DNA of 11,163 bases from an uncultured Lachnospiraceae bacterium (GTDB taxonomy: Bacteria > Bacillota > Clostridia > Lachnospirales > Lachnospiraceae), in NCBI GenBank assembly GCA_910586955.1, contig CAJUMM010000006.1:44238-55400 (forward strand). Reading direction: 5' to 3'. This document shows positions 1 through 7,222 of the stretch, piece after piece (position 1 is the stretch's first letter; each line of letters begins with the position of its first letter). A program made the translations under genes and the position numbers. The notes below the pieces were generated by a model. It was not told the DNA's origin. It saw only the letters and a program-made list of their open reading frames with translations, and made no database searches.

Positions 1-389
1 ACTGGGGCTACGCAAAAGATTATGTAGAATGTATGTGGATGATGCTGCAGCATCCGGAGCCGGAGGATTTCGTTATTGCCACAGGGGAGACCCGGACGGT
101 GCGGGAATTTGCGGAGAAAGCCTTTGCCCGGGCAGGCATGGAGCTTCGCTGGCAGGGAGAGGGCGTGGAGGAAAAGGGCATTGACAAGGCTACAGGCCGT
201 GTGCTGGTGGAAGTGTCGCCGGAATTTTTCCGCCCGGCGGAGGTGGAGCTGCTCTTGGGAGATCCCACAAAGGCCAGGGAAACATTGGGATGGAATCCCA
301 GAAAGACCTCTTTTGACGAGCTGGTGCGGCGGATGACGGAGGCAGACATGGAACTTGTGAAACATTCGGAGGAAGCGGGAGTTTTGTGA
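1..389 (+). CDS. gmd: GDP-mannose 4,6-dehydratase, C-terminal part (5' end cut by window)
   Basis: This is the C-terminal third of GDP-mannose 4,6-dehydratase, the cytoplasmic NADP-dependent short-chain dehydrogenase/reductase that converts GDP-mannose to GDP-4-keto-6-deoxymannose. The reading frame is open from base 3 and begins with the family segment WGYAKDYVECMWMMLQ, followed by VIATGETRTVREF, the RPAEVELLLGDPTKA nucleotide-sugar binding stretch and the LGWNP motif near the end; all are characteristic of Gmd. The catalytic and Rossmann portions lie outside the window. The internal ATG at 33 is not a real start, because conserved sequence precedes it. The stop overlaps the start of the next gene (TGATG), so translation is probably coupled to fcl, which takes the product of this enzyme. 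Identification is confident despite truncation. Confidence 0.93.
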   Translation, partial: WGYAKDYVECMWMMLQHPEPEDFVIATGETRTVREFAEKAFARAGMELRWQGEGVEEKGIDKATGRVLVEVSPEFFRPAEVELLLGDPTKARETLGWNPRKTSFDELVRRMTEADMELVKHSEEAGVL

Positions 390-1360
390 TGGAGAAGAAA
401 AGGGAAAAACTGGACAGGACAAAGAAAATTTATGTGGCCGGCCACCGGGGGCTGGTAGGCTCTGCCCTGGTGCGCAGACTGGAGCAGGAGGGATTTACCA
501 ACATTATAACCAGAACCCACCAGGAGCTGGCTCTGACAAGGCAGTCCCAAGTGGAGGAATTTTTCCGGCAGGAGCGGCCGGCCTACGTGATTCTGGCGGC
601 GGCCAAGGTGGGAGGGATCTATGCCAACGATACCTACCCGGCAGATTTTATTATGAAAAATCTCCAGATAGAGTGCAATGTGATTGATTCCGCCTACCAG
701 AACCAGGTGGAAAAGCTTTTGTTTCTGGGAAGCTCCTGCATCTATCCCAGGGAGTGTCCTCAGCCTATCCGGGAAGAGTATCTCTTAAGCGGGTATCTGG
801 AAAAGACCAATGAAGCCTATGCCCTGGCGAAGATTGCAGGACTGAAGATGTGTGCCTATTATAACCGGCAGTATCATACCCGCTATATCAGCGTAATGCC
901 CTGCAATCTGTACGGCATCAACGACAATTTTGCCAGGGAAAATTCCCATGTGCTTCCGGCCCTGATCCGGAAATTCCATGAGGCGAAGGAGAAGGGGGAG
1001 CCTGCCGTAACAGTCTGGGGCAGCGGGACCCCTCTGCGGGAATTTCTCAATGTGGACGATCTGGCGGACGCCTGCCTGTATCTGATGGATCATTATGAGG
1101 GGGACGATTTTTTCAACGTGGGTTACGGGAAAGAGGTGACGATCCTGGAGCTGGCCCAGCTGATAAAGAAAGTGGTGGGTTATGAGGGAGAGATTGTCCT
1201 GGATCCCTCGAAACCGGACGGAACGCCCCGGAAACTCACGGATATCAGCCGGATCAGGGCTGCAGGCTGGGAACCCCAAATTGATCTGGAGACGGGAATC
1301 CGCCGGACCTATGAGTGGTTCTGTGAAAAATATGAGACGGGAGATTTTGCAGAGCGATGA
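389..1360 (+). CDS. fcl: GDP-L-fucose synthase (GDP-4-keto-6-deoxymannose epimerase/reductase)
   Basis: GDP-L-fucose synthase, 323 residues from the ATG, close to the family's usual length. It epimerises GDP-4-keto-6-deoxymannose at C3 and C5 and reduces it with NADPH to GDP-L-fucose. Visible features: the NADP-binding GHRGLVGSALVRRL near residues 18-31, the AAAKVGGI strand, the SSCIYP motif (Ser115, Cys117), the YALAK catalytic Tyr144/Lys148, His187 in NSHVLP, and GTPLREFLNVDDLADA at 213-228. Offsets from the known E. coli residues (Ser107, Cys109, Tyr136, Lys140, His179) are a constant eight. A GTG one codon upstream (386) is an alternative start; the ATG overlaps the gmd stop. It overlaps manA downstream by four bases (ATGA). 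The fucose donor would feed capsule, exopolysaccharide or glycoprotein fucosylation; the transferases are not in view. Confidence 0.95.
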   Translation: MEKKREKLDRTKKIYVAGHRGLVGSALVRRLEQEGFTNIITRTHQELALTRQSQVEEFFRQERPAYVILAAAKVGGIYANDTYPADFIMKNLQIECNVIDSAYQNQVEKLLFLGSSCIYPRECPQPIREEYLLSGYLEKTNEAYALAKIAGLKMCAYYNRQYHTRYISVMPCNLYGINDNFARENSHVLPALIRKFHEAKEKGEPAVTVWGSGTPLREFLNVDDLADACLYLMDHYEGDDFFNVGYGKEVTILELAQLIKKVVGYEGEIVLDPSKPDGTPRKLTDISRIRAAGWEPQIDLETGIRRTYEWFCEKYETGDFAER

Positions 1361-2178
1361 GGGAAGAGGGGCCTGTGAAGCTAGAGCCCATAGGGAAAGA
1401 GTATATCTGGGGAAGGGAGGACTGGCTGCTGTCCTGTCTGCACTCGGGGTTTGAGGAGATTCCGCTGCTGGTGAAACAAATTACCGCCAGGGAAGCTCTG
1501 TCGGTGCAGGTACATCCGGATGACGGCTTCGCCTGGGAGCAGGAGCATTCCCGGGGAAAGACCGAGATGTGGTATGTGACGGACTGCCGGCCGGGAGCTT
1601 ATCTCTACTATGGTCTGAAACACAAGATTTCCCCCAATGAATTCCAGAAACGGATCCGGAACCAGACCCTTCTGGAAGTGTGCCGGAAGGTTCCGGTGAA
1701 AAAGGGGGATGTATTCTATATCCCGGCAGGACTGCTTCATGCCATCGGGGGAGGAATCACCCTGATAGAAGTCCAGCAGAGCTCCGACATTACTTACCGG
1801 GTATACGATTACAACCGGGAGGACGCCTGGCACAGGAAGCGTCCCCTCCATGTGGAGAAAGCCGCCCAGGTGGCCGGCTGGATGCCGCCCCTTCAGGGAA
1901 GACACCCAATGGGACCCCGCATTGAGAAAAATGGATATTCCAGAACTTTATTGGTACAATGTCCATATTTTGTGGTACAATTATATGAAATAGACAAGCA
2001 GATGGAGGGAACGGCGGCAGAGTCCTTCCAGTCTGTCCTGGTATTGGAGGGAGAGGGGACGCTTAGAAGCGGCCCGGAAAGCTGGAATTTAAACAAGGGA
2101 GACAGCTTTTTTCTTCCACAGGGAATGGGAAGCTATACGCTTACCGGAAGACTGCAAATACTCATAAGCGAGGTGTGA
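1357..2178 (+). CDS. manA: Mannose-6-phosphate isomerase, class I (compact form)
   Basis: Type I phosphomannose isomerase, a zinc cupin enzyme interconverting fructose-6-phosphate and mannose-6-phosphate, the entry step to GDP-mannose. The N-terminal KEYIWG, VQVHPDD (Gln51, His53), GKTEMWYV (Glu70), IPAGLLHAIGGGITLIEVQQ (His128) and SDITYRVYDYNR are all family hallmarks; His53, Glu70 and His128 are the expected zinc ligands. A second cupin-like half ends with NLNKGDSFFLPQG. At 273 residues it is shorter than the roughly 315 usual for Firmicutes: the segment between IWG and the PLLVKQ strand, normally about 60-70 residues, is reduced to about 17. The metal site is intact, so it is likely active. 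It overlaps fcl by four bases and lies three bases before the mutase gene, matching a role in one nucleotide-sugar pathway. Confidence 0.92.
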   Translation: MREEGPVKLEPIGKEYIWGREDWLLSCLHSGFEEIPLLVKQITAREALSVQVHPDDGFAWEQEHSRGKTEMWYVTDCRPGAYLYYGLKHKISPNEFQKRIRNQTLLEVCRKVPVKKGDVFYIPAGLLHAIGGGITLIEVQQSSDITYRVYDYNREDAWHRKRPLHVEKAAQVAGWMPPLQGRHPMGPRIEKNGYSRTLLVQCPYFVVQLYEIDKQMEGTAAESFQSVLVLEGEGTLRSGPESWNLNKGDSFFLPQGMGSYTLTGRLQILISEV

Positions 2179-2181
2179 CAA

Positions 2182-3672
2182 ATGAATTTGAAATTTGGAA
2201 CAGGGGGACTGCGGGCGGCCATGGGGCCCGGGCCGGACAAGCTGAACCTTAAGACGGTACAGGAGGCAACCCTTGGAGTAGCGGCGTATGCCAGGAGCCT
2301 GAAAGAGGAACCGGCTGCGGCTATCGCCTATGACAGCCGGAACCATTCGGAGGAGTTTGCCCAGGAGGCGGCAAGGGTGCTGGCTTTGAAGGGATGCAGG
2401 GTCTATCTCTATCCCCGTATGACCCCTACGCCTACCCTCTCCTTTGCGGTGCGATATCTGAAATGTGATGTGGGCATCTGTGTGACGGCCAGCCACAATC
2501 CCAAGGAGTACAATGGATATAAGGTTTACGGTTCTGACGGGTGCCAGGTGACAAGTGAAGAGGCGGAGGCCATTCAGGCCTGCATGGAAGGGGTGGACAG
2601 CCGGGAGGCAGAAGACGATCTTCCTCTGGAATATTTTGTAGAGACCGGACAGATTACGTATATTGAGGACAAAGTGCTGAAAGCCTTCCTGGCTTCGGTA
2701 AGTAAAAAGCGGACCCGGAAAACCCTTTCCTCAGGCCTCAAAGTAGTTTATACGCCCCTCCACGGAACGGGCTTAAGCTGCGTTACCAGTATTTTGAAAT
2801 ATGTGGGACTGAAAGATCTGCAGATCGTGAAAGAGCAGGCCAGGCCCAACGGGGATTTCCCCACTTGCCCCTATCCCAATCCGGAAGAGCCCAAGGCTCT
2901 GGAGCTGGGATTTGAGTGGTGCCAGAAGACGGAGGCAGATCTTCTCCTTGCCACGGATCCGGACAGTGACCGGGTAGGCGCAGCTGCCAGGAGAAACGGA
3001 GTGATGGAGCGGCTGAACGGAAACCAGGTGGGGGTTCTGATGCTGGACTATCTTTTGAAATCCAGACAGGAGGCGGGAACCCTGCCGGAGAGACCGGTGG
3101 TGATAAAAACCATTGTGACAACCTCTATGGCCGACCGGATTGCAGAGCACTACGGGGCAGAGGTGATTAACACGCTGACGGGTTTTAAGTATATCGGAGA
3201 GCAGATAGGGAAGCTTGAGCAGAACAAAGAGGCGGAGCGCTTTGTGTTCGGCTTTGAGGAAAGCTGCGGCTATCTCATCGGAAGCTATGTGCGGGACAAA
3301 GACGCCGTAGGAGCTGCAATGCTGCTTTGTGAAATGGCGGATGCCTATAAGGCACAGGGAAAAACCTTGTGGGATGCCCTGGAAGAATTGTACGAGATTT
3401 ACGGACGCTATGAAACTACCCTGAAAAACTACGAGTTCCAGGGAGAGGATGCTCGGAAGCGTATGAGCCTTATCCGCAAAGGCCTGGCGGAGAAGCCGGG
3501 CATGAAGATGCAGGGCTCCCGGGTGCTCCGCTATGTGGATTACCGGGAAGGAATCGACGGGCTGCCCAAGTCCGACGTTCTGAAACTGTGGACGAAAAAC
3601 GGAGCGGAAATTGTGATCCGTCCCTCCGGCACAGAGCCCAAGATTAAAGTATATGTAGAGAGAAAAGTTTGA
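2182..3672 (+). CDS. Phosphoglucomutase/phosphomannomutase (alpha-D-phosphohexomutase family)
   Basis: An alpha-D-phosphohexomutase, 496 residues, interconverting hexose-6-phosphate and hexose-1-phosphate. Next to manA and gmd-fcl it most likely supplies mannose-1-phosphate, but this PgcA-like family also acts on glucose phosphates, so substrate is inferred from context. Motifs in order: FGTGGLR (5-11), the phosphoserine loop TASHNP (Ser104), NGYKVYG, TPLHGTG, metal-binding DPDSDR (Asp259, Asp261, Asp263), the GFEES sugar-specificity loop (357-361) and the phosphate-binding RPSGTEPKIKVY (480-491). Compared with B. subtilis PgcA (about 580 residues) it lacks roughly 40 residues before FGTGG and about 30 after RPSGTEP, so both ends are trimmed while every catalytic motif remains. 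The start is fixed by the manA stop three bases upstream and a GAGGTG ribosome site within the manA end. Confidence 0.9.
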   Translation: MNLKFGTGGLRAAMGPGPDKLNLKTVQEATLGVAAYARSLKEEPAAAIAYDSRNHSEEFAQEAARVLALKGCRVYLYPRMTPTPTLSFAVRYLKCDVGICVTASHNPKEYNGYKVYGSDGCQVTSEEAEAIQACMEGVDSREAEDDLPLEYFVETGQITYIEDKVLKAFLASVSKKRTRKTLSSGLKVVYTPLHGTGLSCVTSILKYVGLKDLQIVKEQARPNGDFPTCPYPNPEEPKALELGFEWCQKTEADLLLATDPDSDRVGAAARRNGVMERLNGNQVGVLMLDYLLKSRQEAGTLPERPVVIKTIVTTSMADRIAEHYGAEVINTLTGFKYIGEQIGKLEQNKEAERFVFGFEESCGYLIGSYVRDKDAVGAAMLLCEMADAYKAQGKTLWDALEELYEIYGRYETTLKNYEFQGEDARKRMSLIRKGLAEKPGMKMQGSRVLRYVDYREGIDGLPKSDVLKLWTKNGAEIVIRPSGTEPKIKVYVERKV

Positions 3673-3683
3673 GAACAGAAGTT

Positions 3684-4502
3684 ATGACAGAAACAGATCA
3701 AAAACTGGAGCGGCTTATGGCCCATCTTGAGAGCCTGGAAAGTGCTGCTGTGGCTTTCTCCGGAGGTGTGGATTCTGCTTTTCTGCTGGAGGCCGCCCGG
3801 CGGGCTTTGGGGGAAAAGACAGTGGCCGTGACGGCGCGGTCTGCGGCATTTCCGGGCCGGGAACTGGCAGAAGCCATAGAATTTGCCAGAGAAAGGGAGA
3901 TCCGGCATATTATTTTCGATTTTCCCGAGACGGAAGTGGAAGGATTTGCGGCAAATCCGCCGGACCGCTGCTACCACTGTAAGAGGGAAATCCTCCGGCA
4001 GATGAGGGAGATCGCCGCCAAAGAGGGAATGGCCCATGTGATTGAGGGCTCCAATGCGGACGATGAGGGAGATTACCGTCCCGGAGCGAAAGCTATCCGG
4101 GAGCTGGGGATTGGAAGTCCCCTGCAGGAGGTGAATCTTACCAAGAGAGAGATCCGGGAACTTTCCAGGGCATGGGGGCTTCCCACCTGGTCGAAGCAAT
4201 CCGGGGCCTGCCTGGCATCCCGGTTTGTGTACGGGGAGCCTATTACCAGAGAAAAGCTGCACATGGCCGAGAAGGCCGAGGACTGGCTGCGGGACCGGGG
4301 ATTCGGGAAATTACGGGTACGGGTTCACGGAAATCTGGCCCGGATTGAGGTGGACAGAGAAGATTTTGCCAGGGCGGCAGAGCCGGGATTCCGGGAAGCC
4401 CTGGCTTTGGCTTTCCGGAAGCTTGGGTTTGCCTATGTGACACTGGATGTGGAAGGCTACCGGATGGGAAGCATGAACGAGGTTTTGAAATCATGGACGT
4501 GA
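3684..4502 (+). CDS. larE: ATP-dependent sulfur transferase LarE for nickel-pincer cofactor synthesis, three-cysteine type
   Basis: LarE, a PP-loop ATP pyrophosphatase that activates the carboxylates of pyridinium-3,5-biscarboxylic acid mononucleotide by adenylylation and converts them to thiocarboxylates, the second stage in making the nickel-pincer nucleotide. It has 272 residues from the ATG. The PP-loop SGGVDS is at 26-31, NADDEGDYRPG at 124-134, SPLQEVNLTKREIREL at 145-160, and GACLASRFVYG at 174-184. There are just three cysteines: Cys96 and Cys99 (RCYHCK) and Cys176. The L. plantarum enzyme, as I recall it, keeps only the last as a sacrificial sulfur donor; three cysteines fit the [4Fe-4S]-dependent form. 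An in-frame TTG at 3669 overlaps the mutase stop (TTGA) and is an alternative start giving 277 residues. Overlaps larB by ten bases. Confidence 0.93.
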   Translation: MTETDQKLERLMAHLESLESAAVAFSGGVDSAFLLEAARRALGEKTVAVTARSAAFPGRELAEAIEFAREREIRHIIFDFPETEVEGFAANPPDRCYHCKREILRQMREIAAKEGMAHVIEGSNADDEGDYRPGAKAIRELGIGSPLQEVNLTKREIRELSRAWGLPTWSKQSGACLASRFVYGEPITREKLHMAEKAEDWLRDRGFGKLRVRVHGNLARIEVDREDFARAAEPGFREALALAFRKLGFAYVTLDVEGYRMGSMNEVLKSWT

Positions 4503-5254
4503 GGGAATTGCTGCGGCAGGTACAGGAGGGAAGGCTTGGAATTGAGGAAGCCGAGGCGCAGTTAAAGAAACTGCCCTATGAAGATCTGGGGTTTGCCAAA
4601 CTGGATCACCACAGAAAGCTCCGCCAGGGATTTGAGGAAGTGATCTATTGCAGCGGCAAGGCCCGGGAGCATTTGGTGCGGATTTACCGGACCCTTTCGG
4701 AGGAGGGCATTGACGTGCTGGGGACCCGGGCGGAGGAGGAGCAGTACCGGGCGGTGAGAGAAGAGGTGCCGGATGCGGTTTTCGATCCTCTTTCCCGGAT
4801 ATTGAAGGTGGAGCGCCATAGGAAGGAGCAGGTTGGAAAGATCGTGGTCTGTACAGGGGGAACGGCGGATGTTCCCGTGGCGGAGGAAGCCGCCCAGACG
4901 GCTGAATTTTTCGGAACCTCCGTGAAGCGGCTTTATGATGTAGGGGTGGCAGGGATTCACAGGCTGCTCTCCAATATGGAAGCCTTCGAAGGAGCAAACT
5001 GCGTCATTGCCGTGGCGGGCATGGAAGGCGCCCTGGCCGGTGTGGCGGCCGGGCTTGTGGATGTGCCGGTGATCGCCGTGCCCACTTCAGTGGGATACGG
5101 GGCCAGTTTCGGAGGGCTCTCCGCCCTGCTGACTATGGTAAATTCCTGTGCCAACGGGATCACGGTGGTGAATATAGACAACGGATACGGCGCAGGATAT
5201 GTGGCTACACAGATCAACCGCCTGGCAGCAGGCGGAAGGGAATCAAGGAGATAA
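4493..5254 (+). CDS. larB: Pyridinium-3,5-biscarboxylic acid mononucleotide synthase LarB
   Basis: LarB carries out the first committed step of nickel-pincer nucleotide synthesis: it carboxylates C5 of the pyridinium ring of nicotinic acid adenine dinucleotide and cleaves off AMP. The 253-residue length is typical. The N-terminal 110 residues are the family-specific helical part (LGFAKLDHHRKLRQGFEEVIY at about 32-52), and residues 115-245 form the PurE-like carboxylase fold: VVCTGGTADVPVAEEA at 118-133, YDVGVAGIHRLL, VAGMEGALAGVAAGL and PTSVGYGASFGGLSALLTM. Cys219 in the NSCA motif probably corresponds to the cysteine that forms a covalent adduct with the substrate ring in L. plantarum LarB. 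The ATG lies inside the end of larE, so the two are translationally coupled. Confidence 0.95.
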   Translation: MDVRELLRQVQEGRLGIEEAEAQLKKLPYEDLGFAKLDHHRKLRQGFEEVIYCSGKAREHLVRIYRTLSEEGIDVLGTRAEEEQYRAVREEVPDAVFDPLSRILKVERHRKEQVGKIVVCTGGTADVPVAEEAAQTAEFFGTSVKRLYDVGVAGIHRLLSNMEAFEGANCVIAVAGMEGALAGVAAGLVDVPVIAVPTSVGYGASFGGLSALLTMVNSCANGITVVNIDNGYGAGYVATQINRLAAGGRESRR

Positions 5255-5268
5255 GGCGGATAATATAA

Positions 5269-6480
5269 GTGGGAGAAAAAAAGACTTTATATCTGGAATG
5301 CTATTCCGGAATCAGCGGCGATATGACGGTGGCCGCCCTGCTGGATCTGGGGGCTACGGAGGAGAACCTGCGCCGGACCCTTGGGCAGCTTCCGGTGAAG
5401 GGATATGAGATAGGGGTTGGAAGGGTATCCAAATGCGGTCTGGATGCCTGTGGCTTTGATGTGGTTCTCACAGAGGAGGCCCATCATCACGGACATCATG
5501 GAGAAGCAGAAAATCATGCTCATGGGCACACCCATGAGCACCGGACTTGGAAGGATATTGAGAAACTGCTTGATGAGGCAGGGCTGAAACCGGAAGTGCT
5601 GGAACTGTCGAAACGGATGTTCCGTATTGTGGCGGAGGCAGAGGGCAAAGTACACGGATATCCCCCGGAGGAAGTGCATTTTCACGAGGTGGGAGCCATA
5701 GATTCCATTGTGGACATTGTGGCCGTGGCCGCCTGTCTGGAAGAACTGCAGATCGGCAGGATTCTGGTGTCGGAGATTTGGGAAGGGCAGGGACATGTAC
5801 ATTGCCAGCATGGCATTCTTCCGGTTCCGGTGCCTGCGGTCCTGGAAATTGCCTCGGCCCATGGGCTTTCCCTGCGGAAAACCCGGCAGGAGGGAGAGAT
5901 GGTGACGCCTACCGGCGCTGCGGTAGCTGCTCTTTCAGAGGGGCATAGGCCGGAAGCTTTTGTTGTGAAAAGGGTAGGGATTGGGGCCGGAAAGAAAGAA
6001 TTTCCCCGTGCCAATGTTCTCAGGGCCATGCTCATTGAGGAGGAGCCGGTGGAGGATCTCTGGCTGCTGGAAAGCAATGTGGACGACTGTCCGGGGGAAG
6101 TGCTGGGCTACGCCATGGAATGCCTTCTGGAGGCCGGTGCGAAGGATGTGTTTTTTACACCTGTCTTTATGAAGAAGAACCGGCCGGCCTATCAGATCTC
6201 CGTGCTGTGCGAAGAGGAACAGATCCGGGAGCTTGACGCCGTTTTATTCCGGGAAACCACCACCATTGGTGTACGGCGCAGCCGGGTTAAGCGGGAAGTC
6301 CTGGAACGCAGGATCCGGGAGATTGAGACTATCTACGGCCCGGCCCAGGTGAAGGTATGCAGTTTTGAGGGAAAAGAGGTGTGCTATCCGGAGTACGAGA
6401 GCATAAAAAGGATCTGCCGGGAACAGGGACGATCCTTCCGGGAGGTTTTCCGGATGGTGCAAAAGGGGACAGATCCATAA
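5269..6480 (+). CDS. larC: Nickel insertion enzyme LarC (CTP-dependent cyclometallase), single continuous frame
   Basis: LarC inserts nickel into the dithiolated pyridinium mononucleotide in a CTP-dependent reaction, completing the nickel-pincer cofactor. The 403-residue product begins with the signature YLECYSGISGDM (8-19). A histidine-rich stretch at 72-91 has ten histidines in twenty residues and probably binds or stores nickel. The LarC1-like part has EVHFHEVGAIDSIVDIVA (135-152) and TPTGAAVAAL; the LarC2-like part follows in the same frame with ESNVDDCPGEVLGYAM (268-283), FFTPVFMKKNRPAYQI and RETTTIGVR (328-336). L. plantarum makes its full-length form by programmed frameshifting between LarC1 and LarC2; here no frameshift is needed. 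The start is GTG, supported by AAGGCGG nine bases upstream; no better ATG precedes the conserved N-terminus. It is the last gene of the plus-strand run. Confidence 0.95.
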   Translation: MGEKKTLYLECYSGISGDMTVAALLDLGATEENLRRTLGQLPVKGYEIGVGRVSKCGLDACGFDVVLTEEAHHHGHHGEAENHAHGHTHEHRTWKDIEKLLDEAGLKPEVLELSKRMFRIVAEAEGKVHGYPPEEVHFHEVGAIDSIVDIVAVAACLEELQIGRILVSEIWEGQGHVHCQHGILPVPVPAVLEIASAHGLSLRKTRQEGEMVTPTGAAVAALSEGHRPEAFVVKRVGIGAGKKEFPRANVLRAMLIEEEPVEDLWLLESNVDDCPGEVLGYAMECLLEAGAKDVFFTPVFMKKNRPAYQISVLCEEEQIRELDAVLFRETTTIGVRRSRVKREVLERRIREIETIYGPAQVKVCSFEGKEVCYPEYESIKRICREQGRSFREVFRMVQKGTDP

Positions 6481-6520
6481 AAAATGCTTGTAATATGTAC
6501 GGAATTAGAATAAAATAAAG

Positions 6521-6542
6521 ATCACAAGTGAGGGATTGTGAT
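6521..6542 (-). terminator. Weak hairpin at the end of the histidine kinase gene, possible terminator
   Basis: A perfect 7-base inverted repeat (ATCACAA and TTGTGAT) with an 8-base loop overlaps the last codons and stop of the minus-strand kinase. In the minus direction it is followed by a T-rich stretch (CTTTATTTTATT). The stem has low GC content and the T tract is interrupted, so its efficiency is doubtful. I see no other terminator candidate between the convergent larC and kinase genes, whose stops are 41 bases apart. Confidence 0.3.
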
Positions 6543-7169
6543 TGTAAATACTGTGCCGCGGCCGGGGGTGGAGGCAGCTTCTATCTTACCGTAATGGGCA
6601 GAGATGATTTTTTGCGTGATTGCCAGTCCTAAACCGGTACCGTTGGATTTGTGTGAGGAAAAAGGTGTAAAAAGCGTTTCGAGTGCTTCTGGAGTCATAC
6701 CGCAGCCATCGTCCGAAATCCGGATAATGATTTGGTCCAGATATTTTCTTATGGACATGGAGACACATCCATTTTCACCCGTAGATTCGAAGGCATTTTT
6801 GAGAAGATTCAAAAATGCCTGTTTTAGCTTTACCGGATTTCCGAACACAGAGGGAAGCTGGGAAGGAAGGTGCAGGGAAAAGTGCTTCCGGTTGGCCAGA
6901 ATATAAGGTTTAAGGCTTTCCTGCAGGGAAAGCACCACTTCTTTTAGATCGACTTCGCACATGAAAAAACGGCGCTTGTCGCTGTAGGAAGCCAGATCGT
7001 CTAAAAGCAGGTTTAAAGATTCCACATCTTCCAATGTTTGAGACCAGAACTGAAATTCTTTCACTTCCGGGTGCATGGACTCAATAAGCTGAAGAGAACT
7101 GTTAATTAACGTCAGCGGATTGCGTATCTCGTGTGTAATTTTGGCAATCGTAAAATTTGTGTCTTCCAT
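6522..7169 (-). CDS. Sensor-less histidine kinase core (HisKA plus HATPase_c)
   Basis: A 215-residue protein consisting almost only of a histidine kinase catalytic core. The H box ITHEIRNPLTLI with the phosphoacceptor His13 starts eleven residues from the N-terminus; a dimerisation helix pair follows to about 65; then the ATP-binding domain with the N box LKQAFLNLLKNAFEST (Asn125), G1 box DDGCGM (153-158), F box LFTPFSSHK and G2 box GTGLGLAI (177-184). There is no transmembrane segment, PAS, GAF or HAMP domain. The start is convincing: an AGGAGT ribosome site lies 11 bases before the ATG and a promoter candidate lies upstream. No response regulator is adjacent, so it is an orphan that may take its signal from a partner protein, or donate to a distant regulator such as a Spo0-type phosphorelay; both are inference. 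Divergent from the HIT gene, convergent with larC. Confidence 0.88.
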   Translation of the reverse strand: MEDTNFTIAKITHEIRNPLTLINSSLQLIESMHPEVKEFQFWSQTLEDVESLNLLLDDLASYSDKRRFFMCEVDLKEVVLSLQESLKPYILANRKHFSLHLPSQLPSVFGNPVKLKQAFLNLLKNAFESTGENGCVSMSIRKYLDQIIIRISDDGCGMTPEALETLFTPFSSHKSNGTGLGLAITQKIISAHYGKIEAASTPGRGTVFTITIPHL

Positions 7170-7193
7170 AATTCTCTATCACTCCTGATATCC

Positions 7194-7222
7194 AGTGTAT
7201 CATGACAGGGAAGTTTTGACAA
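7194..7222 (-). promoter_or_regulatory. Putative sigma-A promoter for the histidine kinase gene
   Basis: On the minus strand a -35 like TTGTCA (plus 7217-7222) is separated by exactly 17 bases from a -10 like TACACT (plus 7194-7199), 25 bases before the kinase start. The -35 matches the consensus at five of six positions and the -10 at four of six. A second candidate (TTGTCG, 18 bases, TATATT) lies slightly further upstream. The gap of 126 bases between this gene and the divergent HIT gene must also hold the HIT promoter, which I could not place convincingly. Confidence 0.45.

Noticed and set aside
33..389. A separate small gene starting at the ATG at base 33.
   Set aside because: Conserved Gmd residues are encoded before it in the same frame, so it is an internal Met of a truncated gene.
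3540..4262. Long minus-strand frame opposite larE (240 codons).
   Set aside because: It is antisense to well-conserved mutase and LarE coding sequence in GC-rich DNA and its translation is rich in Pro, Arg and Ser without recognisable domains.
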